Origin: Megalonaias nervosa
Lineage: Eukaryota; Mollusca; Bivalvia; Unionida; Unionidae
Assembly (NCBI GenBank): GCA_016617855.1
Contig: JAECUM010003705.1
Span: 98,561-162,560 of the forward strand
Direction: 5' to 3'
Length of the DNA stretch: 64,000 nt
The position numbers and the translations under genes are program-made. The notes below the pieces were generated by a model that searched no databases, was not told the origin of the DNA, and saw only the letters and a program-made list of their open reading frames with translations. Every line of letters begins with the position of its first letter. Within the stretch, counting starts at the first letter, position 1. Shown one piece after another: positions 35,190 through 48,129 of this stretch.

Positions 35190-35535
35190 GAATTGATCGA
35201 AATCAAACAATTAGCATCAGTTTGACACAGTTCAATCGAATGATTAACAGCCAAAAGTTTCACCCAATTTAATTAACAACCAATAGTTTGACTAAGTTAA
35301 CTCAAACAATAAACAGACACTACTACATGTACTTTGACCCTATTTAATAAAATGATTAACGTCCAATATTTTGGCTCAGTTCAATTAACACCCAACAGTT
35401 GACTCAATTTGATCAAACTATTAACAGTCATTAGACTGACCCAATTCAATCAAATAATTGACAGATTAGTAACCAAGCTTGTGCATCTTTGATAAAAATC
35501 CTATATTATCTAATTGATTTTTTTGATCAAATGAG
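35190..35535. repeat. Tandem repeat, about 40-bp unit, array 2
   Basis: Same unit as array 1 ('agtttgacccaattcaat' and 'aatgattaaca'), with the same closing segment 'tttgatcaaatgagtg'. The two arrays with their shared ends look like copies of one longer repeat, not independent expansions. Confidence 0.8.
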
Positions 35536-35672
35536 TGGGTACCATAATTCCTTTCTTCAATTTTTATTATGTACAATGTAAAACAATTCAAATGAGCAGT
35601 ACAACCTATTTGGATAGTTTTTTTACATTACTTCTTTGCATGACATATAATGACTTCGGTAGGTAACTAATA

Positions 35673-38003
35673 CAGTGTGACCCCGCTATAACACTGTAGT
35701 TGGGAGACATAGAACCCAACCGTGTTATAGACCGAACGGTGTTATAAGCAATCAGGTCAGTTAACTGAAGAAAATGATGCATGTACCCCCAGAAATGGGG
35801 GGGAGGGAAGGTAATAAATGCAGGCACAAAAATACATGCTTCATTGGCACAGTTACCATCTTAAATTGATGCATATTAAATGAGAAATACACCTGTTGTG
35901 ACAACAAAAAAGTCATATATAATATTTTACTTTATTCAGAGAACCATGCATTGGTACATATACGGGTATACTGTTTATACATACCTGTCTAATGTATAGC
36001 AGACCGCTCCGGTGATCTAATGGTTAGAGCGTCCGCCACGGATGCGGGAGGTTGTGGGTTCGATCCCCAGCCAAGTCATACCAAAGACTTATAAAAATGG
36101 TCTTAACAGCTGCCTCACTTGGCACTCTACATTAAGAGGTTAGTGTTAGGACTGGTCGGCCTGATGTCAAGATAATGGGACTGGGTGGGACATCATGCTA
36201 AATGTCTGTGGCATGATGCCCCAGTGCTAGACATCACTATAAACTGCCACATGCAGACATTCTAGCGATATGACTGAAAAATTGTTAAAGCTACGTTAAA
36301 AATCCAAATCACACACACACTAATGTATAGCATGAATAGAGTATCAACACCATGTACTCACCCGTGGATCTCATTACATACACTGAATACACAAGTAATT
36401 CCATCGTAAATATGCACAGAGATTTAAAACATTCAGTAATTTTGTCACAGATCATATAGGTCTAAATTCAGTGGGAAAAAATATAACAATCACGTAGCAC
36501 ATTTACTTTTCAGTACATCCCAAGTCATTAAAAGTTAGTTTGCGTTTTAAGCTGCCGTTGGTAGCGTTCGTAAGCATAAACATTTTCCCTCCAAAAAGGT
36601 AACTTTCACAGCACAGTAAACGTGTTCCAGTCACATTGGAAAATGAAACAATCCATCAGATTCCATTGCTTTTATTTCAGTTTGGTAATGATTTCCTTTT
36701 AACAAACGTTCTTCGTTTATATTAATGAGTGTAGTCGGATTTCTTTGATGAAGAGTGCACGCATTATTAAAGTCACCGCTAAATGACAGCTTTGGAGAAC
36801 CAAACAAAATGCCCATTTCTAATTGTGGCAGGAACATCAAATAATTGTATCACGTGATTGAGACTGATTTTTTACTATCTGCTTAGTACGTTTGCAAAAC
36901 AATCGGTGCTTCAAAGGTAATCTGTTTTCTTTGAAATTTCAGCAAACTATTTTATCTTGGTACATTTTTAAAAAAGAAATTGACCGTCGTTTTGTCGATT
37001 GTAAATGCTATTCCTCCCTGCCTATTGAATAGACCAGCATGCAAGATCTTGTTTTGGTTTTTTGTTTGTTTTTCTTTTTACATTTGTGGTAGAAGAGTGA
37101 TGCTGCCTTCTACGCATGCATCAGAAATTTAAAACAAGGGTCAACAGATGATAGAGACGCAGGTGTTCTGGTCTGATGACAGGGATTACTACAGAAAATG
37201 TAAGTGTTCTGAAGGATTTAAATCTGAGTGAAAAGAAGAGGAATTTTACTTACCATCCACATGCAAATGTCAGTCTATGTAAATATATTAATAATAGCGA
37301 GCGGCCGAAAATCCGATGAAAGATGTTTCGTCCAGTTGATTACCACTACCAGAAACGTCAATAAAAAAAAGAAAAAAGGGCGGATATCTCACAACATAGT
37401 GTGCTCATGCTAGATGTCAACATAAGCAGATTATGATATAACAATGCACTGTTAAGATGGTTTGTCAACATGGACAAAGAATTTGTTTATGTAACAATAG
37501 ATAAATTTCAGTACATTTTATATCAAGTTTGCAGCTTCCTTTCATGGGGCCTCTGAATTTCTCCACTCCAAACCAATGGTTGTATATACAAATTTAAACA
37601 GACAACAATGTTGCCAATAAAAACAATCGCCAGATGGTATATTTTGCCACCAATAACGAAAACGTTAAATTCGCAATTTGTGACATTGGCGATGCCCCGC
37701 GCGATCCCTGAATAAACTTTTTGCCCGTTATTTTTTGTACTTTTAAGAAGAAAATATTTTTTCATGTACGAGAAAAATACATATAAAATTTCTGGAGCCA
37801 CGCCACAATCGTCTTGTATTATTCATACGCGATCTCTTCCCCAAAATGATAATAAAACTTTTTATGTTATTTTCATACTTTTGAGAAAAAAAATTTTTGT
37901 GTATGAGAAAAATACATGCATATGAAATTTCGGGAGCCACATCACGACCATGTTATATCCGAATTTGTGTTATAACAGAGTGTGCTATAGCTGGGTCACA
38001 CTG
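35673..38003. mobile_element. Tc1/pogo-like element, 2,331 bp, without transposase
   Basis: Left end CAGTGTGACCCCGCTATAAC; right end in reverse complement CAGTGTGACCCAGCTATAGC. Both are flanked by TA (35671-35672 and 38004-38005). The right half carries two tandem subrepeats (about 37730-37820 and 37870-37960) with 'ggagccac' and 'agaaaaatacat' words, each giving a minus-strand frame starting Met-Ala-Pro-Glu-Ile. Part of this right end recurs at 6154-6350. No transposase is visible. A SINE lies inside at 36002-36320. Confidence 0.8.
36002..36320 (+). mobile_element. tRNA-derived SINE with perfect 12-bp TSD
   Basis: The head 'ggtgatctaatggttagagc' is an A box and 'gggttcgatccc' a B box, and the spacing is tRNA-like. 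The body includes 'ggactggtcggcctgatgtc' and 'aatgggactgggtggga'. The 3' end is 'gactgaaaaattgttaaagc' plus 'tacgttaaaaatcc' and an AC tail. Flanked by TAATGTATAGCA at 35990-36001 and 36321-36332. It is inside the pogo-like element, so it is the younger insertion. Confidence 0.92.
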
Positions 38004-41000
38004 TACCTGCAGCTTCTTCATTTAGAAATCAATAAAACAGAAACCAAAACCCCTCTTCTGTCTTGGATCAAAGTTTATTTTATGCAGCACAAATCAAGCA
38101 TTTTTCTTTTATTTTAAAAGACTGTGCAATTAATATACTTGTACTGTAGTGCTTGGTCAACTCATTCAACAATTATGTCACTCATTATAGCAAACCTAGT
38201 AACAGTCTGTAATTTGAAAAATCTAATTTGAAAGCCACCCTCTCCCAGTCAGAACATAACTCCTTTTCTTCCCCTGGTCATGGTGTGAAGTATGAAGTAT
38301 TTTAATATTTGTGGTTGTGCATATATTCTAATCAAACTGTGGTTGCAGGTAATGTGTTTAGTATTTTATTTCATCCCATGAAAAGTGAGTTTTATACCTG
38401 CATCACAAGAATAAAAGTGAAAATACATGAATTCAAACAAATGCTGCTAACCCTAACCCTTAATCTTTTAGGACCTTATTTTAACCTCAAGCCCCCAAAC
38501 TCCCGACATTTCTGTGAATCTGATAACACACATGAAAATTTATGCTACAATGATAAATGGGAAATAGCTCTTTTGACAAGCTATTTCTGCAAAACAAACA
38601 AAAAATACATGATACACAGGAATGATCCTTAAGTTGCACATGGGAAATAACTTTAACAACTCTCCAGTGAATCTATCTAACATATTCACTTTGCACCATT
38701 GTCACTAAAAACAACCAAAATTTATGAAGACTGGTGCCTGCAGTATTATTGTGCATGATCTACCAACTTATAAGACAGACCTCATTTATAACGCAGTGCC
38801 ATCTAAACTTCCTGTCAATAGTGTAACCCAGTTCTCACAAAAAAAGTCACAGAAGTCAATTTTTTCATGATGAGCTATCAACCTATGTGATCCTCTTTAA
38901 GTATTTCAATTAATTTGGTTTCAGTTCCAATAACGATTTACTTCAATTTTCTTAATAAACTCTGACGATTAGTCCTTGTTAATTAAAATTATGAAAAATA
39001 TATAACAAAGTATATACCTTCTAAAGTGTTCTTCAGTTTGCTATACATGTTCTTAATTTACCTGAATCATGAATAGTTCTCATGATAAATATCAAGAAAT
39101 TCAGATATAACATACCTAAACTTTATCAATACTTTGAATAGATGTTAATGCTATCCTATTATAGCTCCTGCTTATTAGCCGAGTCATAAGACCAGTGAGT
39201 TTATGGTTTGGTTCTGTTTTCATCGTGTATCATCTTTTAAACATTAGCTATTTTTCACTTCTAAACACTGCTGGGCCTATTTTGACCTAACCTGGTAGGT
39301 GTATCCTGGGGTTAAATTTTTTGTAGATTTACTCAAAGACTGCTATCAGCCATATTTACTAGGAACATAAAATCCTTTGAACAACTTCTTCTCAAGAACC
39401 CATGAACAGAATTTGATCAAACTCAGCGGAAAGCATCATGGCTTGTTTAAATAAGTGACTGGCCATCCAATATGGCCACCATTATTAAAAACAGAAAACC
39501 TTTCAATGACTTCTTCTCATGAACCAGTGAACAGAAGGGGAGTTATCTAAGGTCCTTTTGGGGCTCTTATTATATATCGTTTCAACAATGCATTGAATGT
39601 ATAGCGTATTATTTACTTTCTTTCAGGCTCAATGAGAAATCACAAAGATTATATGTGAAAAGTCAGATCATGATGATGTTCAAAATCAGTAGTGTATGTG
39701 GCAGAGGTACAGCTTGAGACTTTGGAGAACTGTTAACTGTTCTGCTGCAATCTACAGTACAGCTCATGTGTATTTTTGGAACCCCAAGCACTGTGGTGGG
39801 GGACTTAATGCATCTCCACCGTGAAGCAGATGATCGGCATTCCTGATTGACATATGAACTGCAAATCAATAAAGACCACCCATGGAAACACCGAGACGTC
39901 ATAAGTGATTAACAATCAAATACCATTTCAGCAATTTGTGATCTTTATTTCAATTATATATATGGACAATTAATTTTACAAGTCTTGTATATTTAGTACA
40001 TTTAGAAAATTTGCATGCTAACTTGATGAGAGGCCCACCTTGTTGAGCTTTTCTTGAACAGTGTCAATTTATCCTAATGTTTCAACATCAAAAGTAATCC
40101 TCTGAGGTATGGACAATTAAATTCCAGATAGCAGCAGCTTCTGTTTAAAAACACAGACATTTATTTTCAATTTAGACTGGTCTGCTATGTATGTAGTATC
40201 AAAATAGGATGAATCCATAAGTGGTCTCACATTCAAAAATCCTGTCTGTTTTCTTGGAACTGTTTCATGTAAAATTAATGCAAAACTTACCATATTTACA
40301 TATGTGGTCAATTTGGTTTAGATTTTTTCCATTGTTATCAAATATAAAAAATTTCCCTTATATTTAAATATTTCAGTGAAAAATTTCATTCTGTATAGTT
40401 GTCCATTTCGTTCACATTTTCCTAACATGGTATAAGAAATGCATATTACGGTAACAAGTTTTTGTGTTGCCTTTGCCATGACAAAAATATCTGTCTTGGG
40501 TTTCCCGTCAATAAAAAAGGTCCAGTAAATGAACAGCCATCATTTTTATCGATAGAGGGAGAGAGCATGGGTGGGGATCAATCCTGTATCTTTCACTAAA
40601 TCCAATTTAGCAGCAAAACTGTATACCATATATAGAAATCCACTAAATACTATTGAAAGAAATTGGTTTACATGTTTTTTGTCTCAATATCCAAATACTC
40701 CAATAGTCACAAATAGGGCATATAATTTACATATGACTGATTAGTTTTTTTCATCAGGATAAAAATTTGTTTTTGTATTTTTATTTCTATTAGGAACAAT
40801 TACCAAATTTCCGCTCTTAATGAAGGACCAACATTTTAGCTGTAAACTACAAAGTGCCAAGTCAGATAGCTTTGTGTTAGGTAACACACCTTTCCCATGC
40901 TGAAATTGACACTGTCTTCTGATGCTAACATTTTAAGGCAGTGTTTACAATGGTCAGTGTTTTTATTTCTGCAGAACATCAGCTCAAGCCAAGTCTTTAT

Positions 41001-41012
41001 TAGTGCGAGACC

Positions 41013-42447
41013 AGGGGTCACGCTACCAGGCGAAGTGGGCGATTAAGTTGCCTAAAAAATGTAAACTTCGCCTTCTTCTGTTAGGAAAGTGAAAACGACT
41101 TCGCCCTGCTATTTGTTTAGTGGTACATTGACAAATTATACCTTTTGAGATGCCTACTCGCCTTAGGTAGGTTTATTCTAGTATTGCGTTGTAGCGAAAG
41201 GTATTTTTCAAGCCACCAGTAGCTAGGCCTAGTTTTGATATCAATTACGCTGACAAACAACCTCTTGCGCATTCCCAGGCATGTGTTTTGATAGCTGATT
41301 GACCATTAACCATTTCCCGAGTTGGCAACTAAGGCCCCTATCATTACCCAAAATTGCTCATGTTATCCTTCGATGACAAAAACATACAAACTTGTGTTTC
41401 GAAACTTTAACGATAGTATGTATATAGCAATTTGTGTTTTAAGAACAAAATCAGCGATCTGGATATTTTAACTGCCTCTTGTACAGTATTTCGTCATAAA
41501 ATTAGTTTGAAACTTTAAGTGTACCAGTAACAGGGAAAAAATGGTGGACATCGCTATGTCTGGGAAGTACCAGTTTATTAGATTGTCTGTTTTTGTAAAT
41601 CATCGAGCAAATATATACAGAAAAATATACAATTCATAGAACGCAAAGCCTAGGTATTATGTTATTTAAGATTTAACTTTAAAATGCAATTATATAGGTC
41701 AGAAACATATGAGACAATGCTATGTTGTGGAATTTGCGAGAAGCGTTTTAAGGTCAGTTGTTTTCTGATGTGACTCGTATTTGTGAAAATACGGAAAATA
41801 GCTGCGAAGCAGATAATATTTAATCATTGCCTAAAATTAATACAAGTACGTAGACAAATAAATAAACCATAAATCTGCAATCCTATCATGGACTGTTGTA
41901 ATGAAGTTATATAAAGTGAGTGATTACATTACGAAACCCCTCCTTCTTAAAACAGATGCACTCGCGTCTGTGTTGATTTGGTTGGAAAGAGGATTTAGTT
42001 CACATACCGACTATAAATGAGCCATGTCTGTAATTTATGCATTTTAATGTGTTATGTATGAATAGTTATGGCAATGTTTTATCCCCAACAAAGAAATGAG
42101 GACACTTGTGCATTTGCCCTCATGTACATGGTACAGGGGTTGTGTCAAACGCATTTAGAAATCTTTGAAAGTGTCATTATTGTGAACTTTTAAAAAGTAT
42201 TTAAAAAAAAAAAAAATACAAAAATATAAAAATAATTGATTAAGGGTAGTTGATTAAGCATTTTTACCAACTTTCAATTACAATAATGTAATCTAGTTAC
42301 TCAGTTAAATTTTGTTACAATGCAGTTTCTATTATTCTCTTTTAGAGTCATATGGCCAAAATAACTAAGAAAATTTTCTACTAGAAAATAAAGTATTGCT
42401 TAAATCCAGTGTTAAATGCAAATATGAATTCAAATAAGAGAACACAC

Positions 42448-42508
<61 letters not shown>

Positions 42509-42615
42509 CGTTTTTTGCTTCGCGTCCACTTCCCCCTGTTGAGCTCTCCCTTCTCCCTGTTCTGCCCAAAAGGAGAAGTCGCTTCTCCCTAAAATTCAAG
42601 TCTAGCTTGACCCCT
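41013..42615. mobile_element. hAT-like non-autonomous element, 1,603 bp
   Basis: Left end AGGGGTCACGCTA, right end in reverse complement AGGGGTCAAGCTA. Flanked by an exact 8-bp duplication, GCGAGACC (41005-41012 and 42616-42623). Eight-base duplications and (C)AGGGG ends fit hAT. No transposase frame is visible; a TA microsatellite (42450-42506) lies near the right end. Confidence 0.85.
42450..42506. repeat. TA microsatellite
   Basis: Uninterrupted AT dinucleotides. They give Ile-Tyr repeats in overlapping frames on both strands, which are not genes. Confidence 0.95.
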
Positions 42616-45600
42616 GCGAGACCATTTAATTTTCCAAAGGGTTACATTATTTTAAACAAATTTATCTTGTGATGAATGGAATAATAAAAAAATCCCCCAG
42701 AAAGAACAAGTCCCATTAATTAACTGATCAGTCTCATACATTAGAAATGCAGTAAGAACTAAACTAAAGTCCACAGCTGTGTAGATGTATATTCAGCCTT
42801 GTCATTACTTTTCAAAGACAAAACACGTTCACAATTAAGTGTAAATTCAGTGTTTCTGTTTTGCTGGGGTTTTTTTAAACAGAAGGATCTGTCATTGGGA
42901 ATTTAAATGTACATACCTCAGAAGACTACTTTGCATGTTTAAACAGTAGGATAAATTTGTTCAAGAGAATATCAACAACGTCTCATCGAGTCAGTGCATA
43001 AGTTTGTTCAGATTTCTTTAAATAATGTAAAAGCATAAACTTATTGGAAAAGGTGTCAGTCAGCCTTTTGTAAATAAAAAACCTACTGTAGTATTAGTAC
43101 AGTTTTCAAGGCATTGCAACTGTTAATATCATTGAAGTTTTATTTGCATTATATCTACTACATAATCTTCATAGAACTAGGAAATTTGTATAATCATCTG
43201 ATAACGTTACAGATAAATTGAAGCCTCTCTATCTTCACAAACCTCTAAAAAGCATGCTGATAGAGACCACGTCCACTCTGCGATGGTCATCCTCGACAAC
43301 TCCGTGAGAATGTGTGGTGTGCATAGCATTTTGTGTGACCAGTTGGTTATGGACTGGACCAATAACATTTCCAGACTGAATGGTCCTGTTGGGTTGCACA
43401 GACTATAATCAATCCCTTACTAGTATTTGATTGTAGTTAGTGTAAAATAACAGTAATGCATACATATGGTTTTAACCATTTTTCAACTATGAGCCACAGT
43501 TGATAATTGTCTGACACAACTAAAGGACTTTGGGGGATTAAAAATTAAACATTTCATATATGCATATACTTAGAGGAACCTTTTGTTCATGCATTTTTTC
43601 ACATAAAGCTCTTTTGTTGATATAAATATGTAAAGGTTTTCATTTACTAAGGACAGTTTTAAAAAGTAACAATGATCTTGTATTATAACAATAAATTTAC
43701 TATTAATTTGCCCTTAATAGTCTTATTAAAAAGATTTCAAAAACTGAGTCTTGTAGTTTTTAATGTGTTACTCTAATGCTTCTTATTATATTTATCTATA
43801 ATTAAAACCAAATATTTCTTTTTTGTTCTAACACTGATACTGTAATAGGCAATGTCATCTTGTTCAATTGTGTTGTGTTCCTCTTTTCAGTTTGAAATAA
43901 AAGTGATAACTATAGTTTTGGTTTGGTGTGGGGGTTTTGGGGTGAAGGGGAGTTGGATAGGACACACCCAATGGCATGACTGCTAAAGATGATATCCAAA
44001 CAAAAGAGTCTAAACTTTTCAAACTATTGCTTTGCATTTAAACTATATGTATTGCTTTAAGGTCTTGCCTTAATTTGCCACATCTAACTTTTCACAAGCT
44101 GGTGGGAAAAGAAATGCATCATCCACTGGGAGTATTTTGTCCTGTGAAAATTATAGGCTCACATGGCACATGTGAGCCAAAGACTTGTCAGTAACATATT
44201 CTGGGTTGCCATGCTTTTTAAAACACAAATTTCCTGTCTTTTCCAGGTTTTCTCCAGGGTGAAATTGATTTTATTAAGGATCAATTATGATCCTTACCAA
44301 GATGAATAAAAAAAAATATTCTGGTTTAGAAAACATGCATTTTAAAATTGGCTATTTCTACATGTAGTCTAAGACTCTCTGATAACATCTGAATTAAACA
44401 TATGACCATGTACTAAAACACAGGATGAAACAAGCACAAGTATTGAAATTCATATAAATTTGCATGTACAGAATAAAAATGTTAACTTTACTTCAGTCTT
44501 TCCAGCAAGGAATGTTTTAAATCTGGACAAAAAGCCCTTAAAAATGATATACCTTGTGATGAAGAAAAGGATCGATCTTTTTCTTAGAATTCTTCTAATG
44601 TCTAATTTGCTCCCTAATATCTATGGACTATATTGGATGCAGTCATTGTCACAGACACCTACAGCATGGGATTCTGCATTGAAAATTGCCCCAGTAGTTG
44701 GTAGTAGTACATGAATGATTCTGATACATTAATTGGGGCCACATGGCAGCATCTGCATTTCATGTTGAAATATCCCAATCAAATATTAGTAAATCTGCTT
44801 TTGAGAACATTTACCTCATTCCATTCAGTTTGGCATTGCTTTTAATTGCTTTTAGTAACAATAAATTAAGGTTCAACCTGAACTCCAATATTTGGGTGAA
44901 ATTACCTATCTCTAACCAGAATAGGGTGAAGTTGGCAATAAGAGTGAGAAGCATGTGTGCAAAGTTCAATATAGTCTCTTGAAACTGCTGTTTTTGTATA
45001 TTTTCATGTCAGCTGATAAAAATGCTGATGACTTACTATTAGATCTTATAAAAGCTATAACATTTTTCTTATATCACTTCACTACAGTTGTTGTATGACT
45101 TAAAACAGCAACCTCAAAATAGTTTACATTCAAAAACCAGAAACCATTTCCATGCAAGGCCTCTTTTCATATGTCTGCATGATGAAATATTAGATACAAG
45201 GATTATTTATACTAGTAATTGACATGTCCAGTGAATCAGACTGAGCTACACAATGTCATTTTTGGTATCTATGATCAAATTAGTAACAAAATTGTTAAGA
45301 GAACATAATGCTTCTATTTGCATTTTTCCACCTTCCTGTCTGAAAGAAACACGTACAAAAAGTCCACACTTTACTCTGATTAATAATGCACTGCATTGAA
45401 AAAAAAGGAGGGCGGGGGATGTCCTGTAATCAGTACCAAGCAAAGTGAACTTTACTTTTTGGGCCTACCAAGAAGACAATAGCAACTTCTACTACATCTA
45501 CTTTTTAAGAAGGCAACTTTTCTACAAAACAAGAACAAAATTATGCAACTAATTTTGGTTTACACTATAAACAAACCCTTATAATAATAATGTTTTCATT

Positions 45601-45875
45601 TCCTGTAAAGGGACATCTAAAATTAAATTGCAACAAAAATTGTGAGTGATGAGGGATAGGAAGTTAAAAACTATCAGACTGTTAAAAACTCCCTATATAC
45701 CAAACCTGCCACCTTGAATGGAATGAAATTCAGTATGCCATAGGAAAAAGACCAGGATCAGTGATTACAACCAGATATTTACAAAAAACTTCATAAAGGA
45801 ATTGACATCTCCACTGTCTTATCCTATTTACTTCACATGAAAAAAGTATGCTACATTCATACCATCAAAATCTAC

Positions 45876-45966
45876 CATTGTTCCATTTTCATCTTTTATA
45901 TTGATATTTAGTGCTAATTCAATTAACACACTAAATATCAGCATAAAAGATGAAAATGGAACAATG
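45876..45966. repeat. Long hairpin, near-perfect 39-bp arms
   Basis: Left arm starts CATTGTTCCATTTTCATC and reads to GATATTTAGTG; the right arm is its inverted copy CACTAAATATC...GAACAATG. The arms are near-identical with a loop of about 13 bases. There is no tail, terminal motif or obvious target duplication. Confidence 0.8.
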
Positions 45967-46289
45967 AAAGATTTTCATGATATGACTGTAATGTGTTCCT
46001 CAAGGAATTTCTGCACTTTAATTCTCTTTGAAGAAGGCACAGGAACTGCGAATCAAACTATTTTCTGTTTTGTCATTTTTAAAAATCAGAATTTCAGGTT
46101 TTAAAAAAAAAAATCGAAAAATCTGAATTTTTGGATTTTTAAACAAAAATTCAGGATGATCCCAAAATAAATCAGGATAAGTGGCAGATCTGTATGTGTT
46201 TCAATACAAAAATTCCCAATTCTAGGGATGGGGTGCCCCAAATTTTCTTGTTGCAATGATCCCTTAAGTATTTATCAAGGTCTGAAAGT

Positions 46290-46740
46290 AAACTTCACTG
46301 CAAAGGCAAGTTGGGAGAGGCAAAGGTTACTACTGGCAATAATGCTCAACAACTTGTTCCTGGTGTAAACTACCAAATACTAAGCAAAAATTTATCACAA
46401 TACATTTTCATTAATTTATAAATCAAAACGGAAACTGGAGAAGAAAAGATTTATTATTTTTCTCTTATGATCAAAAGTCGCAGCTGTGTTAACACATTGT
46501 AACACTACTACCCTTTTCACAACATTACATAAAAAAGATACCAACAGGCACTGACTAAGAGGTAACGAGTCAACTTGACTGATTTAATTGCCTGAACACT
46601 TGAACTGACTATACAAATGTGTTTAGGGCTAGCACCCAAATGGTTCAAACAGCAATTGTATCTCATATGTCTTAACAGTCCGGCAACCTCCAAAAATTAA
46701 AGTAAGAATTCAATAAACTTAACTCCTGATCTGTTAATTC
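46290..46740. repeat. Dispersed repeat, copy 2 (partner 11380-11945)
   Basis: Matches 11380-11945 in ordered words, including 'acaatacatttt', 'tgactatacaaatgtgttta', 'gctagcacccaaatggttca' and 'aactcctgatctgtta'. Confidence 0.55.
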
Positions 46741-47734
46741 AGATTCAATTATTTTAATTTTTTCTATCAAATAGCACCTTAAAATTCATTGTTTCCCCCA
46801 TCTTTGATCAATTTTTCAAAATTCAAGGACTTTTCCCAATCGGGTACAAACCTATTCTTTCCCTGGACTTTTTCAATTTCCCTGTAGTGTGGGAATCCAG
46901 ACACTATAAACTCGTGCCAAACAACTTTAAAGTAAAAACACTAAATAGTAAAAGAAAACAATTTAGAAATGAAAATGTAACATTAAGAACCTCTTGAAAA
47001 ACAAAAACTGCATTGTCAAACATGCATGTATTAGGGATGCTTGTTGTAACGATTGGCTTATCAATAGCGATCAGTTACCATTTGTTTACAACTAGAAACA
47101 GATATTAAATTTTAAATGATTCCTAGTTCAGCATATTAAGACTATCTGAAAGGTGAACCAACCTGAGTTTGGGGTAAATTATTCTATCCATCACCACCAA
47201 ATCGGTACTCTGAATGCTAAACAAACTATTTCTTTCTTTCTTTAGATTGGGGTTCAACAGCTCATCAGCAAAACGAAAACACATTTAATGATACAGTTGT
47301 GTGAGTGAATAAAAAAAAAAAACAAGTCAAGATTATATTGCAAAAAGTAAATTCATCACATTTAGAATATCCATCTTGCTCCAATAGTTATCTATTATTT
47401 TCATATAACAATTGATATTTGTGATTTTTGTTATAAAAGGTTATTTCCTTATTTTAAATTCTATTTAGTTTGTGGTGGGGAGTGAAAAAGAAATTTTTGG
47501 TGGAGATACCCTCACAAAATATGGGCATTCCCCAAACACCACAAGGCATTTTCCTGGAATAACCCTCATTAATTTTAAAGATTATTTTCAGGAATTGGGG
47601 TGGAGTATATTTTATCGGTGAACCATATTTGTGATCTAAAGATAATGTTCAACAGAAAGAATGAAAAAGGTTCAATTTTTACAATTTTCTCTGAAGTCTA
47701 CTATTAATCTATTAATAATTTTATCTATATATAC

Positions 47735-47810
47735 CAATAAGAACTGCTCTGACAAATGTTATTGGGTCCCCCTTTCCTCTAAGAGCTTTGTTTTCAATCA
47801 TCTTTGTGAC
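47735..47810 (-). CDS. FANCI: FANCI exon 2 (coding)
   Basis: Encodes VTKMIENKALRGKGDPITFV then RAVLI plus one carried base. Vertebrate FANCI has [20 protein letters not shown] here, a weaker but recognisable match (N.A.(K/R)GK...RA). Acceptor TTATTTCAG, donor GTATAT. Phase 0 entry from exon 1 and phase 1 exit into exon 3 are both consistent. Confidence 0.88.
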
Positions 47811-48129
47811 CTGAAATAAAAAAAATCTTGGGATAATAACATAAACATCAAGCATAGTGCATTCATGCAGAAGTAATGTACTGCTCAATATGAAAAAGAA
47901 AAAGAACTCAAAATCAACAACATAAGTAAAAAATTTAACACTATTGTCCAATTCAAAGAGTGTGCACTTTCAAAATCATACACAAAATTTCATTAGTTTA
48001 TTGTCATACTAGTGACAAATATAAGTGAAGTCACAGGTGAGGAAACAAATATGGCAAAACTCAATTCATAGGAATCAAGGCTATAGTCATATGAACTTCA
48101 TGTAACCTTATTATTTGAACCAAAAGACA

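Larger units (their letters stand above)
34567..47734 (-). other. FANCI: FANCI intron 2 (about 13.2 kb)
   Basis: Largest intron seen. It holds a GTAT repeat (34782-34915), the second 40-bp repeat array, the TA-flanked pogo-like element with a SINE inside (35673-38003), an 8-bp-TSD hAT-like element (41013-42615), a long perfect-arm hairpin (45876-45966) and a dispersed repeat (46290-46740). 38010-41000 and 42630-45870 show no feature I can support. Confidence 0.75.

Noticed and set aside
36002..36090. Functional tRNA gene
   Set aside because: The A and B boxes belong to a SINE with a 300-bp body, AC tail and target duplication; no acceptor stem is evident.
42381..42672. Overlapping frames with Ile-Tyr repeats on both strands
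   Set aside because: Produced by the TA microsatellite inside a transposon.
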